DNA of 64,000 nt from contig OY740768.1 in NCBI GenBank assembly GCA_963513935.1, positions 67,568,231-67,632,230 on the forward strand. Reading direction: 5' to 3'. A program made the position numbers and the translations under genes. This DNA is from Aphrophora alni. Lineage: Eukaryota; Arthropoda; Insecta; Hemiptera; Aphrophoridae. Numbering within the stretch: the stretch's first letter is position 1; each line of letters begins with the position of its first letter. Under the pieces are notes generated by a model that saw nothing but the letters and a program-made list of their open reading frames with translations, had not been told where the DNA came from and did not search any database. Positions 24,690 to 39,594 of this stretch are shown here, piece after piece.

Positions 24690-24746
24690 CAAAGTCGTTA
24701 CGAAACCACAAGAAACAAAAGCCAGCCTCGTACTAGACGTACTAAA

Positions 24747-24767
24747 CTGAGTACTAGAAGTACTCAG
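24747..24767. other. Perfect 9-bp hairpin
   Basis: CTGAGTACT and AGTACTCAG flank the trinucleotide AGA, next to a further GTACTAGACGTACT near-palindrome. It lies at the 5' edge of the recognisable transposase remnant. No function is claimed. Confidence 0.85.
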
Positions 24768-25300
24768 ACGACTGGTCGTCAAAGAATTAAAACCTGCCAG
24801 TCGTACTAAAAAGTTTCAATACTATCGATGATTTCAAAACTTTGTATCACAAAAAGAAGTAAAATGCTGGATGAATGCTTTACACCGAGGAGGCTTGCTT
24901 TTAAATATCAGATACAGGATATAGGCTTAGATAAATTTTCAAAACCTAAGTTGTGGAGCGCAGGGAATCCACATGGGCCATCATTCATAGTCAACATTCC
25001 GAAAATTTTTAAGTTTGGATAATAATAACTTATTGTGATGTAGCACACACTTTTTGAAACCTCCATGTCGCTACTGCAATACGTCTTTTAGAGAATGGAT
25101 CGTTCTCCATCGAGATGGTCTGATTTCATACTTCTAGATTTCATTTTCTGGGGAGAAGCTAAGAGATCGGTACAAGAATTGACCAAAATCAATCATGGAG
25201 TTTAAAGGGGCAATCGTATCCTCCACACAGGTCATAACACTGAAGACCTGTGAATAAAACAAGTGTAAAAGAGTTGTGTATTGAAAATGATGACCTTTAC
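24760..25300 (+). pseudogene. Mariner-like transposase pseudogene, copy A
   Basis: Fragments of an IS630/Tc1/mariner DDE transposase read in order across shifting frames. They are VKELKPASRTKKFQYYR (linker after the HTH, 24778 onward), MLDECFT (first catalytic Asp region, near 24863), LWSAGNPH (near 24953), a decayed QDG/TAHT-type block (near 25033), RWSDFILLDFIFWGEAKRSV (the SPDLxPLDFFLWG motif, near 25113) and ELCIEND (C-terminus, near 25274). Several in-frame stops and frameshifts are present. About 35 codons between the strand before QDG and the QDG block are missing. It is long dead. Copy B at 25655 shares the same internal deletion. A perfect 9-bp hairpin lies just upstream (24747-24767). 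Confidence 0.8.
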
Positions 25301-25317
25301 TTGAACACATCATTTTT

Positions 25318-25590
25318 TTCTTATAGTTTAAAAGGCATAAAACCTCGCGGTCGTCTTTACCTTTATGAATAGAACGAAAAAAAATAGTGAAAAAACTCCT
25401 AGACCTTTACTCTAGTAGTCTTAATGTAGAAAGATAACAAAGGTCGATAAAGAGAGACCTGATAGGAAAGATGAAAGAAATGGATTGAATCTATGATTTC
25501 ATAAAGAAAGGTGTTGATCCAACCTCGGGATTGCCTCACTCCTACTCGCTATAAAGTGAACCTCTAAGAGGTGAACATCTCCATGTGAAG
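25318..25590 (+). repeat. Dispersed ~270-bp repeat family, copy A (most diverged)
   Basis: It shares an ordered set of blocks with copies at 46255 and 53040: TTTAAAAGGC..AAAACCTC, an A-rich stretch, a GAGACCTGATAGGAAAG-type block, GATCCAACCTCGGGATTGCC, and CTCGCTATAAAGTGAACCTC, which corresponds to a short hairpin in the other copies. It begins almost directly after the mariner remnant. It has no coding capacity and is probably a SINE or MITE of unknown family. Confidence 0.6.
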
Positions 25591-25654
25591 CTACTACTTA
25601 CTAAGTAATAAATTTGTTTTTTCAATAGAAACATTTATTGTCTACATTTAGGAA

Positions 25655-25790
25655 AAATAGAAATTTGGATAACGCTAGTGTATTGTGATGCAGGACACAT
25701 TTTTCGGACCTTTATGTCGCTACTGCAAGACGTCTTTTAGAGAACGGATCAATTCAAAGAGATCATTTCCATTGAGTTCGTTTACAGTGT
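25655..25790 (+). pseudogene. Mariner-like transposase fragment, copy B
   Basis: TTTGGATAACGC through GAGAACGGATC is clearly similar to copy A 25014-25100. It reads FMSLLQDVF in one frame, corresponding to the transposase segment after the second catalytic Asp. The junction between the TTTGGATAA block and the TATTGTGATG block is the same shortened junction as in copy A, so both descend from one internally deleted element. Only about 130 bp is recognisable. Confidence 0.65.
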
Positions 25791-26639
25791 TTTAAAATTA
25801 CAATCGAAATTACTCTGCTGATCTAGATGAAATTTATAATCTGAATGTTTTTCTTATGGAGGTTTATAATTAACAGACTTACCATATACAACCTATCAAC
25901 TCAAAACTCGTATCTATTCAAAATAATCTTCGCGTATTAAAATTCTGTTTTAGTCCAGCTCCCAACGCCCTTGTAACGCCATGTCACCGTGTCTACAAAA
26001 GATCTGAGATGACAGTTCTCAGAAAATGAAATTAAACCCAATTTTCTCCAATTTGAGGAAAGAAAATCAAATCATATTTTCTTTTTTTCTATATTTGTAC
26101 GAATTCGGACTTTCGCCAAAATCAACCCAACACAGTGGTTCGTCATTGAACTTTAGTGTTCTAATCGGAAAGGAAGTCACGCACTGCAATCAAGAGTCTT
26201 TTTAGACAGAAACATTTTTCTATGCCGCCTCCTTCTCCCTTCCTTTTACGGTTACACTTATATATTATTTTATTCGTTATACTGCTAAGAATGTACAAAT
26301 AATAAAATATAATTTTAGTACAATAATTATGGTAAAACAGCTTCTAATTAAATAAAATTATTATGTGATTATTTTAATTTTTTACGTATATCTAGTATAG
26401 GCCCTACAATTGTTTTTCGAATTGTTAAAAAGTCGATATTGATTTTTTGGTGGAAATTTACGTTTTGAGATGTTGATTAGTTTGGGGTATTATGACGAAG
26501 ACGTTTTTATAAGCTTACTTTTTCTCCCCCTTACGTTGCTATTATTAGAGCAATTTTAAGATGTGGATCATCGTAGACAGTATCCATTGTTCATTTGCAT
26601 ACGTTATTTTAATGTTATTTAATCCCTTCCATTTACAAT
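25791..26639. other. Non-coding DNA
   Basis: No gene or repeat array. A small polypyrimidine patch (near 26224-26246) has no matching acceptor and donor pair. Confidence 0.5.
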
Positions 26640-26740
26640 ATGGGAGCAGTGTAGCGCAATTAATAAGGCAAGTCTAGCTCATTGCAGTGCAGACTTGGCA
26701 CCGCCGGAGTACATAGGTTTAAGCTCAGTTACTTCCATTT
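26640..26740 (+). mobile_element. tRNA-derived SINE fragment
   Basis: GTAGCGCAATTAATAAGGC (26651-26669) fits a Pol III A box of the type seen in tRNA-derived SINEs, and GGTTTAAGCTC (26716-26726) fits a B box. The spacing is about 47 bp. No cloverleaf with paired acceptor arms can be drawn, so it is not a working tRNA gene. The 3' tail and target-site duplications were not identified. Confidence 0.5.
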
Positions 26741-27162
26741 GGTATTTCTATTTTCATTACAATCTGTATAAAATAAAGACGTTAAGCAAATGATTTGTAA
26801 AAGTGCTTTTATATATTATTTACTCCCGACCTGTCTGCGTGTAGACGGATGACAATTACTGTTTGCTTTTGCCTTGGTTTTGTGTATGGGTGTGTAGGGA
26901 AGCTAGGTTAGGTTATAAAATTAGTGCAATATTGTTTATAGTTTATTTTAAAGTATAATTAAGTGGATACAACTCTAAATATGGAAATTTCAATAATTTA
27001 ATCGAATTACTTCAAACGAAAGACAAACTTCTGCTGTTTGTAATAAATAAAGGGGAAAAGATTTTACATGCTTGTCTATGTCTTTTTTTACATAAATTCC
27101 CTTTATAAACACACACGTTTCTGTACATGAATCTGTTGATGAATTTCTAAACTATAATATAG
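26741..27162. other. AT-rich non-coding DNA
   Basis: Nothing recognisable apart from a short GGTTAGGTTA word near 26905. Confidence 0.55.
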
Positions 27163-27605
27163 TCATGTATATGTGTGTATGGGTGTAAGAAAAATATCAA
27201 AACAGATGTATATGTGTGTGGGTGTAAGAAAATTGTTAAAACAGATTTATATGTGTGTGGGTGTTAGAAAAGTGTCAAAACAGATGAATATGTGTGTGGG
27301 TGTAAAAAAAATATCAAAGCAGATGTATATGTGTGTGGGTGTAAGAAAAGTATCAAAACAGATGCATATGTGTGTAGGTGAAGAAAAGTACTAAAGCAGA
27401 TGTATATGTATGTAGGTGTAAGAAAAGTGCCAAAGCAGATGTAGTCCTATATGTATGTAGGTGTTAAAAAAGTATCAAAGCAGATGTATATGTGCGTGGG
27501 TGTAAGAAAGGTATCATAAACAGATGTATATGTATGTGGGTGTAACAAAAGTATCAAAACAGATGTATATGTGTGTGGGTGTGAGTAAAGTATCAAAACA
27601 GACAA
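27163..27605. repeat. 39-bp minisatellite, about 11 units
   Basis: The unit is TATATGTGTGTGGGTGTAAG followed by AAAAGTATCAAAACAGATG. One unit near 27441-27455 carries an extra GTCCTATA-type insertion. Because 39 is divisible by three, a 73-codon frame (27173-27394) repeats a 13-residue motif such as MYMCVGVRKVSKQ. This is a by-product of unit length and shows no other sign of coding. Confidence 0.95.
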
Positions 27606-28079
27606 TAAGCAGAAAAACAAGAATTGGTTATTTTGAACTGTCTTTTTTGTATACAGCCTAATTTCGCAAGCACAAAACTCCTGAGGGGGTAAGTCAAAAT
27701 ATTTAAATATAAACTTTTTTCTTTTTTTATATTACACAATTCTATATAAAATCGCATTGGCCCTAGAACCAAAGCTTCTTATTCACGAATTTTAAAAAAT
27801 AGGAAAATTATTAGATAATTGAATTTAATACAGCTGCCATTTTTGAAAATGAATTTTGGCTTCAGGGTTCAATTTCACAAACAAAATAATCATATTACAA
27901 AACTTTTTTTTTTTAAAACCTACAATAAAATAATCTTAAAATGTGTTACATGGAATCCTGTAATAAATAAATACGTTTGAAAACTCTGGAAGGCCCGATA
28001 TTTAGTTGTACAGAAATAAATAGTACAATTTGACTAATAGATATAGCCAAATTTTTGTTTTAATACTTTAGTAACACCC
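27606..28079. other. AT-rich non-coding DNA
   Basis: No gene. The word GCTGCCATTTTTGAAAATGA near 27833 matches the dispersed AT-rich repeat seen at 12.8, 20.5, 50.2 and 59.8 kb. Confidence 0.5.
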
Positions 28080-28345
28080 TTTATATTGAACCAGCTATTG
28101 CTGATAGCTGTAATGTATTTACCTCTTCAGCGATCTCGTGAGGTAAATAATTAATAAACTGAAGCTCAATGGAAGGGGAGGGGATGGAGTTATGACGTAA
28201 CGTCGGTGAATAATCCAAGCTAGTTAATGTCTATACTTAGTGTAGGACGGAAGGGCCAGGTTTATGATTAATGATGCCTGCCCCCCCCCACCTCAGCACG
28301 TTATTCCAATCATTTACAGGTAAATGGTCGATCGTCACCTTAAAT
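28080..28345. promoter_or_regulatory. Candidate regulatory island with hairpin
   Basis: A balanced, non-repetitive stretch. TATTTACCTC and its complement GAGGTAAATA (28116-28149, 14-nt loop) form a perfect 10-bp stem. It also contains TAATCC (28211-28216, Otx/Bicoid-like), TGACGTAACGTC (CRE-like, near 28192), TTTATGATTAATGA (28261-28274, Caudal- and homeodomain-like) and a C-run. No coding frame. A developmental enhancer is a reasonable but unproven reading. Confidence 0.28.
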
Positions 28346-31300
28346 TATATTAATGGTCAACATAACAGTCCGCAAACTAATGATATTTAGTACTAAAAAA
28401 TACTTTGGCGATGTAAATATGGAATATTAGAAATAAAGCTTGTATGTACATGAGGCGTGGTAAAATCACTTTTACATTTCATTAAATGGTTTTAGTTTAT
28501 TTTGAGATATTCCAACTCAAAACAATTTTCGTGATTTTTAAAAAAATTTTAAAGCGGAATGAACATCCAAAAACAATAAATATATCGAATTTAATAAAAA
28601 CTGTGCACATTATATTATAAAAACTATATTTCTTACACTTAAAACGGATATTTCTAAGAAAAACTCGACAGATTCTATATATTTTACAGTATTTAACATA
28701 ATTTTCCCTCTTTATGAGAAAGAAATCTTCACAAACTCAAAGATTTTTGTAGAAACGTACGCTAGAGGTTGACTGTAAGAAATAAAACCGAGACGTTAGG
28801 TTTTATAATAACTTTTGAAGAGCAAATGAAAATATTTGGTATATTGAATGTTTTACACCAAACGCCAACAGTTCTTTAAACTTTAACTTCGGCTATTACA
28901 TACATAGTATTTGCTTTGATGTGAAATGATTTTGAAAGTAATTAAAAACGTAGGTAGTGCTAGCTCAATTAATAATATTCTGTTGGTTACAGAACTCGAT
29001 CCAATGTTGAATTTGAGTACACAATCTCAATATATGGTTAAATTGAGTTTCATGAAAATAAGTAAGAGCTCGTTTATGTTCTTCCTTCGCAATTTTATTG
29101 AGAACCGAAGTGTTGGTAATGACTTCTTTTCAATATTTTGTGTTTTTCCTTTTTGGTTATTTTGGTGTATACAAATAATGAATTATCGTGCTTCGTAGAT
29201 TTAGTTACACTCTACATGAAGAAAAATAAATGTAAACACGATATGAATATTGGTTTAGCGTTTTGGGGCTAATATTAATGCATCCGATGGTTTATGTCTG
29301 TCGTGTTAAATTTGTTGTTCATTTGCTGTTTAGAATGGTTTAAAAATCAAAACTTTCAAGTATTCGTTCCTTTCCAATTTTTAGTCTACAAACTTACAAA
29401 AGCTCAACCATATATACTTAAAGTATACTATATATACTTAAAATAAATCTCTTGTGTCTATTGTTATAGTTTGTTAATCAGTCGAATTTATTTCCAAAAC
29501 TGTTATTCTTTTTTAAATTTTATTTTATTTTTTAAGTAGTAAAAACTGTATTATGTTTTGGATGCCACTGTGTAGTACTTATTACACTGAAATGAACGAG
29601 CCGTAACGACGTCCCTGCGGACACCATCTTGTATTTTAATGACATACAGAATAATCTTCCAAGATAACCAACGTTATTAAAACATCTACAAATATAATAG
29701 ATTTTGTTTCTTAATAGTTAATGAGGCGTTGAACTGTATTAAATTACTCTAAGACGCTTCTAGTAATTAATAAATTAATTGTGAATTATGTTTAACAGTT
29801 TCCTTACCTATGACTATGTTTAAAGTATGGTTTCTTATATGACTGATTTTCACGTTTAAAATAACCTAAAAAAATATTTTAAATGTGAATTTTATAATGT
29901 AATCCGTCTACCATTTTCAGTATGTAAGCACGATAACGACTACAAAAAGTAAAATAATAGCTTAAAATTTAGTATGGAGGACGTATGGTATGTGGTTGTA
30001 GAAACCTTCTTCAAATTTGGAAATCCAACCAATAACATTTTCAATAGCTATTTTTACAGCTTTTTCTCTGTATCGTTGAATAATTGATAACAATAACAGC
30101 ACACTAAATTAGTTAAAAATTATCACTAAACACTCAATTCTTTGCGATAAAAAAATAATGAACAATTTGCCAAAATTGTAATTTCGGAAACTGACTTCTT
30201 AAGAAAATTTGACTTTCGTATTATGTGCAAGGGGCAAAAGTGTCTCAAAAAGGTGGAGTTGGTAGATCGTAAACTAAATTTGACCTCAAGAATCTAAATT
30301 GGTGTTGTAAAAATTCCGATTGGTTACATGTAGTCTACAAATTATACAAATCTTAAAATTTATATATGAATCGGAAGTGTGCACTTGTAGATATTTATTG
30401 AACTCAGAAATATCTAAATATAAATTCGACAAAGGTACCAACCGTAACTATTTACAATAAAAAGGAAGTAATCTTTAAGAAACATTACACAAACTTTCTC
30501 AGCCACCCACTAACCAAACATCAATTCGTAGGAAATACTTCAGTTCCAAAATATGAAAATGTACCTTAGACGCAGTGGCATGTTTAGGCTATACAACATA
30601 ATATTAGATTCTGTTGTAAACTAGTCCTAAGCGTCGATCGTTTATGATTAAAATCAACCTTTTAATGCCCGCTACCATAGCTCATTGTGGTTTTTTTTCC
30701 TAATGATTTCTGCACCGTAATTTTCTTCTTTTTTTGCGATTTCACACACATTTTTAGGTTACTAATCTTTGCATTTCACCAAAATTGAAAGTTACCCAAG
30801 TGGGTAATTACGTTATTTCGCCATTTTATTTTAGACAATTAAGTTCAAGAGAATAAAGTTTACACTGAGTTTAGATCTACAGGGGTTTTTCATATAATTA
30901 ATAAACTGAAGATTACATTAATGTGTTGATCCTAAGTCTCTATGTAAAATGGCGTCAATAACGTAATTAAGTGCACAGTTCGGTTCAAGTAAACTTTATT
31001 AGACCTTTTTTATGATATATTTTTCAGTGAGTTGTCACGGGTTAGGGGTTATCGTTTGAAACATTTTTAGTTGCACCATGCGGCATCCCCCTAATAAAAA
31101 GTAATTATTTAGAAATATAATTTAAATAACCCAAAATATATCATGTAAATTTTAAGTTTTCATTTTAATGTTAAAAACGTATTAAGGTGTCCTGTATTAC
31201 GTTACGTACTGTATACAGGTTGTGGATGGTTCAGCGTCTAACATACGATAGGAAGTTAGATTTGATTAACACTTAAATACAGTGATTTATTACCTTTGTT

Positions 31301-31753
31301 GTAAAGTAAAATAATAGAATAATGTTACGTAAAACGCTTTCAAGCAGAAACAATTTAAAAACTATCCATCATATTTGTATTAAGTTTAATATTTCTCCAC
31401 ACCAAATTTTAAAAATCTATTGTAATTTTTGCAACCATTTTCATGATAAAATTGACGACATCAAGAGACGGAGGGCTTCTCTAAAATAAACATTAATTCC
31501 TTAATTCTTCTACTAACTTAAAAATAATTTTGTTTATTTGTGTTTATTCTTATCCTAAATTTCATTAGCTGGACAAGTGCAATGTCCGTCTCCACACTGC
31601 GATATTACTTGTAGAAATACTTATACATGTATAAAACAAATCTTAAATGTTTTACAATGCAAAGTTTTACAGAGATGTCTGACGGCATTGTGAAATTTAT
31701 TGTGAAGAAAAGACTAAGTTTTAAAGCTAAAGTCCTGACAAACTTATTTAGGG
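28346..31753. other. AT-rich non-coding DNA
   Basis: The 90-codon frame at 28926-29198 has no recognisable domain and AT-driven composition. About 30175-30245 (ATTTCGGAAACTGACTTC... TTCGTATTATGTGC) matches a diverged repeat found again near 33206 and 59047. A short CATTACACAAAC block near 30483 echoes the GTGCAA/TTGCAC family. Confidence 0.45.
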
Positions 31754-31796
31754 TCATTCGTAGTGGGGAGGGGGGAGAGAGAAGGAATGGTAAACC

Positions 31797-32255
31797 TTGA
31801 GGTTACTTGGGTTAGCCGAGCTTTTTGTAGAAACTTGGGAACGTCCAAGTTGTGAAAGACGAACAATACGTCTGATTTCAAGACTTAACTCAATTCCTAT
31901 CTGTCTTGCGGTTGGTTGTGTTTTGAAAGTTTCCTGGAAAGGAAAAAGTTTGCATTTACATAAAGTCGACTTAACACCAATTGAAGACATGTTTCTAATA
32001 CACTATTTAAATACAGGGCATACAATATCAAAAATACAGAGAGAACATAAAGCTCCTGATAAGAAACAAAAATCCTGCTGTCGGTGCAATGAAGTATTTC
32101 TTCCTCTTCCAGTAATGATATTCCTCTCGGTTAACAAAATATTTGGTTTTAGAAAAAATCAAAAATTTGAAAAATGTGTTTCAAGCATGATTTCTGATTT
32201 TTTTATATTTTATAATTTTTTTTTTTTTACTTTTATGTGTTTTTATTCAGTTTAA
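31797..32255 (+). other. 152-codon open frame, unrecognised, doubtful
   Basis: This is the longest open frame in the window. Its first ~80 codons (to about 32040) have mixed composition and charged residues (ETWERPSCERRTIRLISR near the start). The last ~50 codons are phenylalanine- and isoleucine-rich because of T-runs and look non-coding. A 78-codon frame on the minus strand (31754-31990) covers the same GC-richer patch. I find no domain, splice-site context or homologue I can name. The patch may be a transposon fragment or exon remnant. Confidence 0.15.
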
Positions 32256-36431
<4,176 letters not shown>

Positions 36432-36487
36432 ACGGTGCAAAAACATTGCACTAACTTTTTCACAACCCAACCATAAAACCAAATACT
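36432..36487 (-). repeat. Dispersed repeat end with GTGCAA/TTGCAC palindrome
   Basis: GTGCAAAAACATTGCAC, then ACTTTTTCACAACCCAACC, in the same orientation as the 20208 copy and opposite to 13441-13665. It passes directly into the 34-bp array that follows. Confidence 0.6.
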
Positions 36488-36842
36488 AATTCAAAATAAT
36501 ATTCGCCACAATCTCAATAATATTCACCAAAAATATTACATAGTTTGGCAATAATATTCACCAAAAATATTATATAGTTTGGTAATAATATTCACCAAAA
36601 ATATTATATAGTATAGCAATAATATTCACCAAAAATATTACATAGTTTTTCAATAATATTCACCAAAAATATTACATAGTTTGTCAATAATATTCGCCAA
36701 AAAAATTTATATAGTTTGTCAATAATATTCGCTAAAAATATTATATAGTTTGTCAATAATATTCGCCAAAAATATTATATAGTTTGTCAATAATATTCGC
36801 CAAAAATATTATATAGTTTGTCAATAATATTCGCCAAAATAA
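36488..36842. repeat. 34-bp minisatellite, about 10 units
   Basis: The unit is CAATAATATTCRCCAAAAAT followed by ATTAYATAGTTTGK. Left units read TTCACC and right units TTCGCC, so the array splits into two homogenised halves. No coding. Confidence 0.94.
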
Positions 36843-37854
36843 ACATCCTCCAAAAATGTTTCTATAATACATTTTTACATGTATAAAGAGAAAAAAAAAA
36901 TTATTTGAGTTTTTCAAAATGCATTCTTATGGGGCATAAGTTGATATAGAAACATTTTGTGAAATTCAAAAATATATACAGTCGAAATTTATATATTTAA
37001 ATATAGCCTAAGTTTGCTACGTTTGTACGATAAACCTGTTCTAAGTGTATCGCATTTCACTTAAATCTAGTTTTTAATAATGGCTGCTGTCTATGTTAAT
37101 TTTTGTTTTCTACCTACTATTTCAGAACCCTACTTTTCTTACAATTTAGCATACTGGTTTGGATTATTAATAACCAAAATTAATTTCCTTTTACTGAAGT
37201 AACAAACTTAATATTAAAGAAATTGGGTATTTTATAACAACTGCATCCAGACGATTGTTTTTTTTCTCGAATTTTTAGGGCAACGGCTACCAATACGTCT
37301 TGTTTTGGGTCCTTAGATGGTGTATTTGAGCAAAACATGATGAAAATGATTTCATCCCTTTCTGATCAAATTTTAATTTTATTCCCAAAATAGCTATTCC
37401 CAAAATTTTAAATTATCAAAATATATAAAGTTTGGACATCCAAAATACAACCACAAATAAAGTTTTGTCGGTACACTCCTTTGAGCTGTAGAAACTGTCT
37501 ACGATGGACACACATCATTCAGTGGACCTAAAATCGATATTTTCGCGAAAAAATGTTACTCAAAATTCGATTTTTTTTTCTCGACACATAATTTAAATCT
37601 ACCTATATGTGAGAAATAAAAAACATTGAATATAGGAACGGGAATAGATTTATTTAATATGTGTCACATCTGTTTCTCCTTTAGATTTAATAACTTGGTA
37701 ATAATATGCTATTAAACTTTCTGGAAAGTATTTAAGGAACTTTCTTCTCAACCTATAGTGCCGCCTTCTCACTATTCACATTACATACGCACTTAAATGT
37801 AATAAATTAAGTATTTATCTGTAATTGAAATATTTCTACTTCGCCGGGCTCCTT
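36843..37854. other. AT-rich non-coding DNA with dispersed repeat
   Basis: About 37272-37360 (CTACCAATACGTCTTGTTTT, TTTGAGCAAAACATGATGAA) is clearly related to 48336-48425 and more weakly to 56660-56735, so it is part of an interspersed repeat. No coding frame. Confidence 0.5.
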
Positions 37855-38010
37855 CTCTTTTGTATTAAACTATATGAATTGGGTCGCTTTTGCGTCATGA
37901 GGCGTAATTGGTCATAACACTCATTAACGGTTATTAACTCGTTAACATGCTTCTACGTAGCTGTACTGTGTAAACAACAAGCCTACAGATAACGTTAATG
38001 GCTGCACGTT
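37855..38010. promoter_or_regulatory. Candidate regulatory island
   Basis: Balanced sequence with TTGCGTCATGAGGCGTAATT, CATTAACGGTTATTAACTCG (homeodomain-like cores in alternating orientation) and GATAACGTTAATGGC. No frame, no repeats. Regulatory identity is inferred from composition. Confidence 0.22.
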
Positions 38011-38349
38011 GTCGCATATTTAAAAAAAAAGATTTGAAAATGAAATCTAAATGATAATATGTTACTTCTTACAATATGAATTAAGGATGTATGTATAAAT
38101 AAGGATGTAAACGTTCAACTCAAATATTTTATATTACTCAAAAATATGATTACTGTACTTCATTCAGTTTTTCGTCAACATTTTTCTTCCCATAAATTAA
38201 TTTCTGAAATAGTAAAATCGTTAAACTTGAATAATTTAAAGCAGAATATATTATTACTCTAAAAATATGTTATGAACTGTATACTTTATTTGAATTTGTT
38301 TTTCTCCTGCTTTTACTTCCTCACTTAGCATACAGAAAGTTTTGGGTAA

Positions 38350-38353
<4 letters not shown>

Positions 38354-38381
<28 letters not shown>
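38354..38381. repeat. Poly-T tract (28 bp)
   Basis: An uninterrupted T-run. It generates the lysine-rich start of a spurious minus-strand frame. No retrotransposon body is recognised on its left. Confidence 0.98.
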
Positions 38382-38385
<4 letters not shown>

Positions 38386-39594
38386 GAAATATTAGTTGTG
38401 ATGTGTCCTGGTTCCAAAACGTGGTCTGTGATAAAACTTCCGACATCCTTGTACTCTACAGTCCAAACGTATGGTCCAATAAAATGGACATATTTTCCCG
38501 AATCTCTCATAATTTTTTTTTAATAATTCAAAATTCGGGGACACCAACCATGAAGAATAAATCACAAAATTTGAAGTCCTTTCAAAATCAGTTTGACGAT
38601 ATCAGTTAAATTTTGCTCAAATGTACTCCTTAGACATCAAAACGAAACTCATTTGTCGCCAACTCCCGAATTGGGAGTTATCTGGTGAAACGACATAAGA
38701 ATCCATTAACAGAGAATTAGAAGTCGAATATTTCCAAAACAGTCAATCGTTTGCTATCTGTGAAATGTGCTACTCTATGAAATATGAAGGTTTATAACAT
38801 AAATCATAATTTACACAGGTAAACGAAATTACGGTTCATAGTAAATTAGATCAAACCAAAATGAACCTACCGCCAAATTCCGATCATTTTGGTTTCTTTC
38901 AAATTAACGTGTAAACCATACATTTCTTTATGTCACGAACCTTCACATTCCAACTCTTATCTAAATCGCGTCATCCAAATCTAAATCGCCGTCCATATTT
39001 AATTTTCACTTTTGACAGAACTGGCAATTTTGGGGAGTGGTGACAAATAATTTTGGTTATTTAAAGTTTTGTTTTATGTATGACGTGTAAGAAAGTTAAT
39101 GCAATGTTTGTGTATCGTTTAATTTCTTTCTCTTTCTTTAAATTCCCCTTACAGAACGTCTCTATATATGTCCAAGTGAAATACAGTTTCAACAGCTGTT
39201 ATTAACATTAAACTGAGTGTAAGTACCGATAAAGTTTAGGCCATCTCATTCAACCTCCCAACTTTAAAACTTGTGCGCCACATAGTTTCTCTAGTCCAAA
39301 GTTCAGCTGAAACGTTTGGAACTGTAATGTTCTTTTTAACTTTGATATTTTACCAACTTCAAGTGCCTTTAGCAACAATTGCTCCATGCAGTATCACTTG
39401 CTTAACACAAATGATTCCAAGAAACAGTAATAATAAAAGAAAAATATTACATTATCTTTTTTAATATATATACTGTTATACGGTAGATATTACTGTTGTT
39501 ATTAGATGTTATTAATAATCTTAAATTCTGAACTTATTTGCAATTAGGAAGGTGAGTTTTTTTTTTTTTTTACTGAACATAAATTAACTCCTGT
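38382..39594. other. Non-coding DNA
   Basis: Short frames on both strands near 38325-38609 overlap each other and have no domain. GAAAGTTAATGCAATGTTTG near 39091 resembles the GTGCAA/TTGCAC family. Otherwise nothing. Confidence 0.5.

Noticed and set aside
27173..27394. 73-codon frame encoding a repeated 13-residue motif
   Set aside because: The 39-bp minisatellite unit is divisible by three, so any frame without a stop in one unit stays open. There is no start context, flanking exon or codon signature.
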